A DNA stretch of 21,992 nucleotides. Source: Dunaliella salina. Its lineage: Eukaryota > Chlorophyta > Chlorophyceae > Chlamydomonadales > Dunaliellaceae. Positions 1 to 8,387 of this stretch are shown here, piece by piece. Every line of letters starts with the position of its first letter. Position 1 is the stretch's first letter. Under the pieces are notes generated by a model. It had not been told where the DNA came from. It worked only from the letters and a program-made list of their open reading frames with translations, and did not search any database. The stretch lies in contig MU069490.1 of assembly GCA_002284615.2 (NCBI GenBank), positions 643,855-665,846 on the forward strand, given 5' to 3'. Both the position numbers and the translations under genes were made by a program.

Positions 1-1
1 A

Positions 2-43
<42 letters not shown>

Positions 44-73
44 CACACACACACACACACACATACACACACA
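1..73. repeat. (CA)n microsatellite
   Basis: Almost pure CA dinucleotide array with a few interruptions (an extra C near position 9, an AA near 42 and an AT near 63). The window starts inside it, so its true length is unknown. It lies about 50 bases before a probable splice acceptor and is probably intronic. Confidence 0.95.
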
Positions 74-122
74 TGGCCTACACAACCCATCTTTCCCCTC
101 TCCCCCCCCCTCTTTCTACCAG

Positions 123-434
123 GCTGACAGCTGCAACACTTCCCCCGTGAGGCTCAGCAGCGCTGAGGTTGGCTCAGTGCAAGGGTCGCAGGGGGCGGCC
201 ACCGCAGGGGGCGCCGGCAGCGGCAGCAGCAGCAGCAGCAACACAACCGGTAGGTCGCCCACCACTACCTCCTCTGGGCGGCACACTTTGATGGTTGCCG
301 CACAGGTGCAGGCTGCGGCGGGTCAACTGCAAGCTGAACAGCAACAACAGCTGCAGCAGCAGCAGAAGCAGAAGGAGCAGCCGCAGGAGCAGCTGCAGGA
401 GCAGCCGCAAGAGCAACAGCAGCTGCAGCAATAG
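123..434 (+). CDS. Probable last coding exon of a gene with a Gln-rich C-terminus
   Basis: A long pyrimidine tract (about 90-118) runs into an AG at 121-122. From 123 the frame is open for 103 codons to a TAG at 432-434. The peptide starts ADSCNTSPVRLSS, passes through a Gly/Ser-rich stretch with a five-Ser run, then a Thr/Ser linker, and ends in about 35 residues of Gln, Glu, Lys and Leu with QQ-rich repeats. No catalytic or structural domain is recognisable; such tails are common in disordered regions of algal nuclear proteins. Earlier exons would lie left of the window. A GT at 249 could be an alternative donor. The reverse frame is open too, because CAG repeats read as poly-Leu. The acceptor plus terminal stop is the main support; function is unknown. 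Confidence 0.42.
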   Translation, partial: ADSCNTSPVRLSSAEVGSVQGSQGAATAGGAGSGSSSSSNTTGRSPTTTSSGRHTLMVAAQVQAAAGQLQAEQQQQLQQQQKQKEQPQEQLQEQPQEQQQLQQ

Positions 435-676
435 AGGCAGCAGAGTCATGATGAGAGTGCTGCAGGGGCATGCAGCAAACACGGGCTGTGTGCCGCCCAC
501 CTCTTGGAGCAGTGTGTGTGGATGTTTGGGGATGTGGCCAACATCTACCGACGCTTGCCATTGGGGAAAGGTTGATTTTCAAGGAGCAATGACCGGGCTC
601 ATGAGAAAGGGGTATGCTTTGCGTGGATGATGATGCCTGGCACCATAATTCTGCTGCCCTAGCATTGAATATTGTA

Positions 677-681
677 TGTAA
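677..681 (+). promoter_or_regulatory. Candidate polyadenylation signal TGTAA
   Basis: TGTAA is the usual poly(A) signal in chlorophycean nuclear genes. This copy lies about 240 bases after the stop of the Gln-rich exon in an AT-rich patch, so 435 to about 700 would be the 3' UTR. The pentamer is frequent by chance, so support is weak. Confidence 0.25.
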
Positions 682-1163
682 ATAACATTTTTTCCTGAGT
701 GCTCTTTTACGTCATCAGGTGCGGGTAGGAGAGGACAGGTGTGCTGCATGCAAAAGAAGGTGTGTGGCATAGGTGCATGCAAACGAAGTGGCGGACAAGG
801 CACATAGCTGCTGGAATGTGCTCATTCAGGCTGAGCCCTTCTATTACGTGTGGGTGTGCATGGGTGTGTGGGTTTGGAAAGGGGGGGGGGTGCAGCAAAT
901 GTGGAAGTATATAAGGCGCGGTTGACGCTCTGTTTGTGTGGAAGCTGGGGTGCTGCTGACAGAGATGATCAGAGCTATGCCAGGGATCAGGTGTGGGTGC
1001 CTTCAGATGTGCTGCACGCGCCCCTGGCATGCTGAGGCGCTGTCTGCTGCTCATGTAGTTCTCTGGATTTACCTCGCCAGGTGTCCTGATGGTCGGGGTG
1101 TGTAGAGCGCCACCTCATCACCAAGGTTGTGGAAGGTTGTGGTGTCTCTTGTGGGCAATGTGA

Positions 1164-1196
1164 GACGACGTCACCTGTGTGGAAGGTGGCGTCGTC
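1164..1196. other. Strong 13-bp hairpin
   Basis: Arms 1164-1176 (GACGACGTCACCT) and 1184-1196 (AGGTGGCGTCGTC) pair over all 13 positions with one G-U wobble, around a 7-base loop GTGTGGA. The stem is GC-rich and would fold in either RNA or single-stranded DNA. No gene is attached to it. Confidence 0.7.
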
Positions 1197-1324
1197 CCTT
1201 GAGCCATCTCATGAAAGTTTTTTTTGGTACTAATTGTGAGCCTGATGGGGCCTGCCGTATGGCATTAAGGGCACTATACAATGTCAGGGCACAGAAGTGC
1301 TTGGCGTCAAAAGGCACAGCGAAG

Positions 1325-1605
1325 CAGGGCGCCATGGGGGCTCAGGGCATGTGGAGTGCTTTGCCATGTCCGTGCGCACATCACGGATGCATCACAGGTT
1401 CGCCTCAGGGCGCCATAGATGGTCAGTCAGGGCATGTAGAGTGCTTTTCCATGTCCAGACGCATGTGCACGCAAGGCTAGGGTACATGGAGTGCTTTTTG
1501 ATGTCGATGCATGCACCATGGATGCATCACGGATGTGCAGGGCGCCATAGAAGGTCGGGGCATGTGGAGTGCTTTACAATGTCCGTGCAAACATTGTCAT
1601 GGTGA
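1325..1605. repeat. Degenerate tandem repeat (minisatellite)
   Basis: CAGGGCGCCAT recurs at 1325, 1406 and 1538. Each copy is followed by a block close to GGGCATGTGGAGTGCTTT and then a near-ATGTCCGTGC segment. GATGCATCAC occurs between copies. The second unit is longer because it carries two GTGCTTTT sub-copies (about 1430 and 1480). Units are about 80-130 bp and diverged. Confidence 0.7.
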
Positions 1606-1630
1606 GGATGCATCGGAGACATGACGGGCG

Positions 1631-1704
1631 CTCTCCCATGTTCAGGCTAGCAGTCAGTCGTTTTGACTGGAGGCCTTGTAACCTTGTAACCTCTCCCATG
1701 TTCA
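1631..1704 (+). mobile_element. 46-bp stem-loop retro-inserted element with 14-bp direct repeats (copy A)
   Basis: The 14-mer CTCTCCCATGTTCA occurs perfectly at 1631-1644 and 1691-1704. Between them lies a 46-bp insert (1645-1690). It starts GGCTAGCAGTCA, folds back through TGACTGGAGGCC (inner stem CAGTCA/TGACTG, outer stem GGC/GCC) and ends in two TTGTAAC repeats. The same stem-loop recurs near 13196 and 13624. Flanking duplication plus a short 3' tail repeat is the signature of target-primed insertion, so this is read as a very short, 5'-truncated SINE-like copy. No promoter box is visible. Confidence 0.6.
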
Positions 1705-2736
1705 TCCAAACAGTACTGATCAGAGGGCTGCAAATGGCTTGGAAGCTGACACACACACTCACGCACACATGGACAGGCTGCAGCCGCTTGCTGCTCTACG
1801 CCAGAGCCTCCGTGCAACTCTAGCATGGAGGGGCAAAAGGGCAAAAGGGCTGTGTCCTAGCAGTTATCGTGGTAATCCGTGCAACAGTGTTGTGCCCGAG
1901 CCTGTGTGGACAATTTGTGGAAGGGTGCTCATGCCATGGATGCTCAACCTGGTGGAAGGTCCTTGGTGCAATTATTCATCTTGTGCTTGGTTGCTTGGGA
2001 AACTGTGCAGTCGGTGGCGAGGGCATATTTTTCAGAAGGTGTACGAGGATTGCAGGGCATCAAGAGTAGTGCGGTGCAAAAGTTCGCTTAACATTGGGTG
2101 TAGGTGTTGGTGTGAGTGTGGGCGCTTGCTCTTCTTCATCTTCTTGCTCATTGCTCTGCAGCAATGCATGTATTTCAAGGTATACACTCTGTGTTGCAAA
2201 CTTGCTACAAGGTTAGCACTGTGCAGAGGAGCTCTCTGCCTCCAATTTGCCCAGATGCAGCTGCTCGTTTTCCCCTGCAGCTGCATTGTCTTTTTTCGCC
2301 CATTGCCTTGATTAGAAGGAAAGAAATTGGATGGATCAGAAGGGAGAAAGGGGNGNGGGGGGGGGGGGGCATCTTGGTTTGCTGCCCTGCAGCTGGCATT
2401 AGACCTGAACTGTAGCAGCTGTCAGGGTGCTGCCGGGGCCTGGTGCTGCTCTTATGAATAGTGCAGGACAGACCATGCTTTCTACACGTCTGTGTGCGTA
2501 GACTACCCATTCTTTGCCCAGAGCTCTTTTTGTTAATCCGACGTTTTTGGCAGGTAGCGCTTTTGTACCAGCGTCAGGTTATGTTTTTTCTTATTTTTTG
2601 TGGATGGACTTCAAGAATCTTGTGCTCCACCTGAAATGCTTGCCCATGTAAGAATGGGACTATCCATGGTCCAGGAGCCAAGACTGCGATGCTTCCTTCA
2701 ATCTTGAAGCAGTCTCCAACAACATGATGATGATCA

Positions 2737-2760
2737 TGAGCTAATGCGTGAGCTAATGCG
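2737..2760. repeat. Two perfect tandem copies of a 12-mer
   Basis: TGAGCTAATGCG occurs at 2737-2748 and again at 2749-2760. Probably replication slippage. Confidence 0.8.
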
Positions 2761-3086
2761 CTGTTGCAACTGTGAGATGCAGTAGGTGAGGGCGCGTTTT
2801 CAATGGTAGATCAAGGATTAAGGTTAGTGGAACTGAATCATTAATCCATGCTCGTGTTGACAAAGACAGATTAAGCTCCTTTAATGCTGCCCCCAGGATA
2901 ATGAAAACTGGAGGTGGATTCGATGTTGCACACATTACTTGGTCTCTAAAAATACTTCCTGTACCCGCTAGAATGACCTGCAAGGTGTCTTCTAGCCTGG
3001 ATGTACATCCTGCAGCACTGCTTTGCATGTACCCCACGTCTGAAAGTGTGGGTTGATCTCATATGAACCTGGTTGCGGACATTTTG

Positions 3087-3266
3087 ATCTGATTTTTCAC
3101 CTGAATCAGGAGAGCAGTCTGATCTGGTCCTGATCTTCGCCTGATTCAGCATGGAAGGCGTTTGATTCAGAACTGCCTGAATACAATCCAGTTAATCTGC
3201 AATGAGCAGTTCTGAATCAGGTCTGAAGCCAACCTGATTTATTTTCACTTGACTCAGAAGAAGAAA
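3087..3266. repeat. Cluster of CTGATTCAG-like palindromic repeats
   Basis: CCTGAATCAGG (3100-3110), CCTGATTCAG (3140-3149), TGATTCAG (3163-3170), CTGAATCAGG (about 3211-3220) and TTGACTCAG near 3250 fall within 180 bp. Two of them form a perfect 14-bp inverted repeat, TGATTCAGAACTGC at 3163-3176 and its complement at 3206-3219, with a 29-base loop. The motif resembles bZIP half-sites, but the cluster lies just past the stop of the minus-strand LINE fragment, so it may simply be that element's 3' UTR. Confidence 0.6.
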
Positions 3267-3277
3267 AAGGTTACTAA

Positions 3278-3441
3278 TTAGGTTTGACCTTCAGCCAGGT
3301 TGTTTGGCTGCTCAGCCTGATGAACTATTCCATCCACAGAATAAATATCCATTAAAAATAAAACGATAAATCTCATTGGTTTGGTCCTGTAAGAAATGAA
3401 AGAAATCCTCAGAACTGGCCTGAGTGTAGTAAAAAGCGCCT
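3278..3441 (-). pseudogene. C-terminal end of a decayed LINE ORF, severed from its other half at 11961-12715
   Basis: Read on the minus strand from the target-site duplication, the frame set at 11961-12256 continues across the restored junction as GAF-YYTQASSEDFFHFLQDQ and stays open to a TGA at 3312-3314. After a frameshift in an A/T homopolymer near 3360, the alternative frame reads FLMDIYSVDG, then QAEQPNNLAEG, and ends at a TAA at 3278-3280. The sequence is plausible as the tail of a LINE ORF2-type protein just after its C-terminal zinc finger. It is non-functional: split by an 8.5-kb insertion and frameshifted. Continuity of the frame across two places 8.5 kb apart is the main argument that it is real coding relic. 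Confidence 0.6.
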
Positions 3442-3475
3442 ACCCAGTAAGTGTAGTAACATGTAACGCCTACCC
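3423..3475. repeat. Degenerate direct repeat across the 5' junction of the retrotransposon
   Basis: AGTGTAGTAA at 3423-3432 is followed closely by CGCCTACCC ending at 3445. The same two blocks occur again within 3450-3475, with a slightly longer spacer. The first copy straddles the target flank, the 12-bp duplication and the first four element bases; the second lies wholly inside the element. Confidence 0.75.
3430..3441. repeat. Left target-site duplication of the retrotransposon
   Basis: TAAAAAGCGCCT, identical over 12 bp to 11961-11972. The match stops exactly at both ends (G versus C outside on the left; A versus G on the right). The right copy begins just after the T/C-rich 3' end of the element. 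Confidence 0.85.
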
Positions 3476-3556
3476 CAACCGTCGGAACCTCTCCGATTAG
3501 CCAAACTTTTTTCTAGCATTGTCAATGCCTCACACCAACGCCAACCCAGCCACCCC

Positions 3557-4727
3557 ATGGAAAAAGTAGATAAATTAAAAGTCATGACCATGAATGTCAG
3601 AGGCCTCTGTAAGAGTCAATGGGACCTCCACCATACCATAGCCACCCACAATCCTGATATTTTAGTTCTTACTGAGACCAAACTCCGCTGGAATAATAAA
3701 CCCCGTACCTGGATGGAATCNCTCTTCAAAAACTACAAATACTGGTCAGCTTTCGACAAAACTGGTGGTACCACTATTTGCATTCGCAACACCTTAGCCC
3801 TAGCCACTCAGTGCACTCCAGCCTGCCTCAACTTTAAGGGAAGGGTTATTGATCAAGGGTTACAATGGTGGCCTACAGCCCGAGACTCTGGCTGATCGGC
3901 TGCTGGTGAAATAATCTCAGCCAGCATCAAAAATTGAAACCAACTCAGACAAAAATTCTGGAAACCTGTACGAGTCTTGATTTAGGAATGTATTGATCTC
4001 AGGATCAGTCAATACATGGTAGCTCGCCAAAAAAGGAATGAATTCAGCGTTTGGAAGTTGGGGAAAAGTATGTATTGGTTTGAAAAGATCAATGAACAAG
4101 GGAAGGATTGCCTCTGTCATACTCAAAGGAGCCAACACTAATCTCCTCCTGCTCGGCACCTACTGGCCATCTGGCAGCTCTCATGAAGCTCTCACTGACA
4201 GGATCGAAATGCAACAGCACATCAAGACTTTGCTGGACACCCATAGCATTTGCACCCCTCTGATGATTGGGGACATGAGCGCTGCGGTTCAAGATACTGA
4301 CCGCACCAGCAATGTGTCCTACCATGNTGACAAAATGTACCGTGAATTCCTTCTCTCTAACAATCTATCCCCCTGTAAGGAAGGCACCTGCAGACCCTGG
4401 ACCTATTACCAAGCAACTGGCAAAGACATCCATAACAATACATGCTACACACATGGCCGCATCGATGATGCCATATTGCCCTTTGAGTGTGCCTGTAATA
4501 CTCCCCCATGTTACACTGACGAGCTAGGCTCCCTCAGCGACCATGTCCCACTCATTGCCGACATACCTCTAAGCGCCCTTAGCATCCACATTCCTTTTCT
4601 TACAGAAGCACAAATTGCCTGTCAGAGCCCACAGAAAGTCCTCATTCGCCCCATCTCGGACTCAGACAGGACAAGTTTTGTGTATTCCTTGCAAGACCCA
4701 GCGCATGGGATCCCCCAAAACCTTTAA
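3557..4727 (+). pseudogene. AP-endonuclease domain of the retrotransposon (interrupted)
   Basis: The first block (3557-3847) gives MTMNVRGL and LVLTETKL, the N-terminal Asn and catalytic Glu motifs of the exonuclease/endonuclease/phosphatase fold, then GGTTICIRN. After a ~250-bp insertion the domain resumes at about 4098 in another frame with LLLLGTYWPSG, MIGDMSAA, GRIDDAIL and LSDHVPL, matching the Tyr, Asp-x-Asn, Arg-Ile-Asp and Ser-Asp-His motifs. In the Asp-x-Asn motif the Asn is Ser (codon 4278-4280), one transition away from AAC. Unknown bases lie at 3721 and 4327. A TAA at 4725-4727 ends the frame. In a live element this domain would nick target DNA to prime reverse transcription. The frame is open upstream of the ATG at 3557 for about 30 codons, so the true start could be earlier. 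Confidence 0.85.
3836..4109. mobile_element. ~250-bp insertion nested in the AP-endonuclease domain
   Basis: AAGGGAAGGGTT (3836-3847) and AAGGGAAGGATT (4098-4109) differ at one base and both encode the KGR(V/I) step of the endonuclease fold. That step should occur once, so this is a duplication flanking foreign sequence. The insert (3848-4097) starts ATTGATC and has the complementary GATCAAT at 4087-4093, a possible 7-bp terminal inverted repeat. It also holds a perfect GTATTGA/TCAATAC hairpin (3990-4015). The insertion shifts the frame. An 80-codon open frame on the minus strand covers it but matches nothing I recognise. Confidence 0.6.
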
Positions 4728-7494
4728 AAATTGCTGCAAACCCTTGACCCAGCCTGTACAGAAGCCATTACATTTTTAGGTGATCTAAAGAACACACCTG
4801 CCAAACAAACCAAAAAACTTGAGACACTCTGCAATGAACTGGCCTCTGATACAGTTGAAACGCTGGCAGGAGGCATCTCTAGCCTCATTCACTCCTCGTA
4901 CCAAGTAGCATTGAAAGTGTGCAACACAAAAAATTAGCCCCTCAGACCACGACCACTACAACCCAAGGACTACAAGCAATAAACGGCGCAACCTGAAAAA
5001 GAAGCTTTCCTTGATCAGGAACACCCAGTCTCAGCTGACCTTCCTTGCCATCAACACAACTGAATGCACCTCAACCATTTTGAAGCAAAATTGGGGAAAC
5101 GCGAATCTCAGTAAAGCCATCTCCAAACTTAACAGCCTTCAACTGGACATCCCCCCTCTTTCACAACAGCAGGAGCTCTCTGAGAGCGCTACACAAGCCA
5201 TAACTTCAAGTTATGTAAGTTACATGGATGAAACATGCAATAAAAACAGCTTCAGCATTGCTCGTAAACAGATGCAAAAAACAATCAACACAAACCCCAG
5301 ACAAGCACACAAGGAAATCTTCAACGACAAGAATTTGCAACCAAGAACAGGTCTCCAAGCACTCCGAGATCCAGAGACAGGTAATATTGAGACTGAACCA
5401 ACCAAGCAGGCACAGATTGTTGAAAACCATTACACACAGGCTATGAGGGCAGTAAATATCAAACATGGCAAATATCTCCCAGACGAAGCCCCACAAAATT
5501 ATCCCTGGGAGCAGGCTAATCACTCTGCCCCTATGCCAGACCCATCTACTCTACAATCAAGGATCACACAAGACGAATCGGAAGGGAAGGATCAAAGAGA
5601 CTGGCTCCACTCCAAAATCATGGACAAAAGTGCCTTTAATGGATGCATCAAAACCCTCAGTAACAACAAATTTCCAGGACCAGATGGCATAGTGAACGAG
5701 ATCCTTAGAATGCTCTCCCCCGACATCCAAGAGAGCATTCATGAGCTCTTCATCATCATGTGGGCTACACGCCTCACCCCGGTGTCTTGGAAAATCAGTG
5801 AGACTATCCTCATTGACAAAAATAAAGGAGAGGAGACAAATATATCCTCCTACAGACCCCTTGGTCTAGCCAACACGCTTTACAAGCTCTGGACGCGCAT
5901 GGTTACTAATACTCTCTATGAGTATGCAGAAGCACACTCCCTCCTGAGCTCTACACAAGCTGGCTTCCGAAATCAAAAAGATACTATCCACCAACTCCAG
6001 AATGTCATCATGGGACTTGAAGATGCCAAAATTTTCGGAAAAGACATCTATGCCCTCATTGTAGATTTCACCTTAGCCTTCAACACTACTGACCATGACA
6101 GGATGCTCTGGATAACGTACGACTTGGGCTTCCCCACTGATGCCATAGACACCGTGAAAAATCTGTATGAAAATGCCACTGCTCAAGTAAGACTGCCCTC
6201 AGGGGCTAGTACTAAGCATATTCACGTTGAGAGAGGTACAATTCACGGTGATACACTCTCATCCTTTCTCTTTCTCCTCTACATGGAGCCCCTCCTGCGT
6301 TGGCTGCATGTTGGGGGGCGCGGCTACAAACATGGTTGTGTCCCAGACCAAAACACCACCGACAACCACCTTGCAAATAACCTTAGCAGCGCTGCCTTTG
6401 CTGATGACCTCCTGTGTCCAACTAGCACAATACAAGACCTGAAAGCACAAGCCAGAAAACTTACTCTCTACTCTGACTGGGCCGCACTGATTATTTTCAG
6501 CAGCAAGACTAAGGCTACCGGTATTCTACACAGCTATTCCAGAAAAGATCACAATGGAGTGACTCCTTCACAAGCACTCCATCAAAGACTGCAAGAAAAA
6601 ATAGAAATCCAACAACAGAAGGCCCAGTTCCTCGCTTCAAGTGAGCCCTTCCTCTATCTTGGAGTCCAAATGACAATGGACCTTAACTGGAAGCACCAGA
6701 TTCAGCGAATGACTTACATCCTCAAAAATAAGCTAGATAATCTTGAAGCATCCTATGCATCCCCACGCCAAGTGCTAAACATAGTACGCACAGCCATAAT
6801 CCCTAGCCTTGCTTACTCTTTCGCAGTTACTCCCTGCATCCCTACTGACCTTATCATCTGGGACACCATGATAGACAGAATGGTCAAACACAAACACAAA
6901 CACTGGAAAAGCACAGCTGCAGCAATGATCCGCGAAGATCCTGCTAATTTTGGACTTGGACGCACTTCAATCTGTGTAGAATACCATAGACGCCAGGCTT
7001 TTGCTCTCTCATCCAGCCTTGAGGACCCCTCAGTAAGACACCGCACAGTTAGCCTCAACCTCCTAACTAAGCAGATAGAAAACCTAAATACTTTATCTGG
7101 ATCCTACCTCACCAAACGAAAAGGAGCAAATCTGCACATTAAACGTCAGCTCAACTGTAACATGCGCGCTCGCCAGCTCACTAGCACCCATTCCAGCAAG
7201 CTCCATCTCATGAGAAATGGCACTAGTATGTTCAAGGAGGAGCTAGAGCACATTTGTGAGGCCCTTACCTTGCACAGGCCACCTCCAAACAATCTCCCTA
7301 CTCTCGCCACCTGCATTATGCAACCTCTGCTGGATATGGGAATCAGTGGGCTACATGAGCTTACATCTCCACGCAAAATTCACATCATCTCAGTTTCTCA
7401 ACTTCAGGCTAAACACCCCAAGGTGAACAACAAATGCAAAATTGCACTTAACAGGCTGGCAGCTTTTGTAAACCTTTCCCACACCAAGAATTGA
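4728..7494 (+). pseudogene. Reverse transcriptase domain of the retrotransposon
   Basis: Between the endonuclease and the RT the frame reads from about 4728 through a TAG (4935-4937) to PKDYKQ; one extra T at 4980 then shifts it to frame 1, which stays open from 4981 to a TGA at 7492-7494. The fingers/palm show FPGPDGI, SSYRPLGLANTLYK, STQAGFR, motif A VDFTLAFNTTDHD (Asp at 6064-6066), motif B RGTIHGDTLSSFLF and motif C FADD (6397-6408). A thumb-like region follows with FLYLGVQMTMDLNWKHQI. The order and the AGFR and FADD motifs are typical of non-LTR reverse transcriptases. Both catalytic Asp positions survive, so this is the best preserved part. It would copy element RNA at the nicked target. 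Confidence 0.9.
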
Positions 7495-8387
7495 ACACAT
7501 CCTCTATCCAGAAGATCATTGCCTACGAAAGCACTGAAGCAAACACCCTCCCAGTTTACTGTCGTATCAACAACACACATGTGAGCGGCCTTACCAACAC
7601 AAACACGGGTGGGGAACAGCCCCCCCCACACCCAGGTTTGTCAACCAACAAGCCCCCAACCCAACTTTATCCCCCCCACTCAGGCAGTGCCACCGCCACA
7701 GCCTCGCTCCACATCTTACTACGCACATGAACACACCGGACGCCGCCTCAGACGTGCACTCAACCATCCTACACCCATTAATAATTTTGGAACACAACAA
7801 CTTACAAATGTAATGGATATGCAATCACTGGAAGAGCCACTCAGCAAAAGAACTCGCTCCCATGCTACACCCAACATCACTCCCACACAAGCACTAGTAC
7901 TCCACCCCTCTGAATACGTACCCACTACAAGTTTGAATACCCAGGCTCCGGCCATACAAAATACTACTGTTGAAGGGCCACCCAGCAAACGCACGCGTTC
8001 AGCTCTGAGAAATACCCCTTCTTTCATGTCCCAATTCAGCCAGGCTACCCCAAATAATAGCAGCTCACATGGTTGCCTAAGCACTGCTCACCATACCCCT
8101 ACACGGTCCAACACCTTAAGCACAAACCACCAATAGCAGACAGATGACTGTCTCGACCCTCAGTCATAAACTCATACTCCGCTCAGCCTAGATACCCAAA
8201 CAAACAGACCCAGAAAGAAGAGGCAACAATTGCTCCACACAGACAGAGAGATCGTTTCCCCAGCTATCCACTCTCTAAGCTCGCTTTCCCGAGGCCCAAA
8301 AACCTGGAAGTATAGAAAAAGCACAGCTGAGAAACTTGCTAAGAGACTACTGCTAGCCATGCTATCACTTCTATCTTCTATCATGAT
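7495..8387 (+). pseudogene. Disordered basic linker with two SKRTRS motifs
   Basis: Frame 1 continues from the RT for about 295 codons, broken only by TGA (7582-7584), TAG (8134-8136) and TAA (8167-8169), then shifts near 8385. Composition is Pro, Thr, Ser, Asn and Gln rich. Two similar blocks, EEPLSKRTRSHAT and EGPPSKRTRSALR, lie about 50 codons apart, and a third basic patch RPRKKRQQ follows near 8210. Clusters of this kind often act as nuclear-localisation or nucleic-acid-binding signals. No fold is recognisable. A second frame is open at 7491-7730, so part of the start of this region may really be read there. The role is inferred only from composition and position between RT and the PHD-type finger. 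Confidence 0.5.

Larger units (their letters stand above)
705..3086. other. Region without recognisable genes
   Basis: Neither strand shows a persuasive coding segment. Open frames here are Cys/Leu/Arg-rich and lack domains. Visible items are a G10 run at 881-890, a TATATAA at 908-914 that could be a TATA box but has no gene attached, a hairpin (1164-1196), a degenerate minisatellite (1325-1605), a stem-loop mobile element (1631-1704), and a G-rich run with two Ns at 2351-2369 that is probably an assembly or read-quality problem. Confidence 0.5.

Noticed and set aside
174..500. Minus-strand Leu-rich open frame opposite the Gln-rich exon
   Set aside because: It is the reverse reading of CAG/CTG repeats.
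908..914. TATATAA as a promoter
   Set aside because: No gene follows on the plus strand; kept only as a note in the region entry.
1325..1605. CRISPR-like spacing of repeats
   Set aside because: Units are long, diverged and unequal, in a eukaryotic setting; it is a minisatellite.
1739..2311. 190-codon plus-strand open frame
   Set aside because: Cys/Leu/Arg-rich with no domain, no splice context and THTHAH low complexity at its start; looks like chance in a non-coding region.
3060..3441. A plus-strand ORF1 (gag-like) for the retrotransposon
   Set aside because: The target duplication places the element's 5' end at 3442, and nothing gag-like is seen upstream of the APE.
3917..4159. Minus-strand 80-codon frame over the nested insert
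   Set aside because: Partly covers the APE domain on the other strand; no family recognised, so treated as chance.
7719..8084. 121-codon minus-strand frame
   Set aside because: Shadow of the basic linker of the retrotransposon, which has the better frame continuity.
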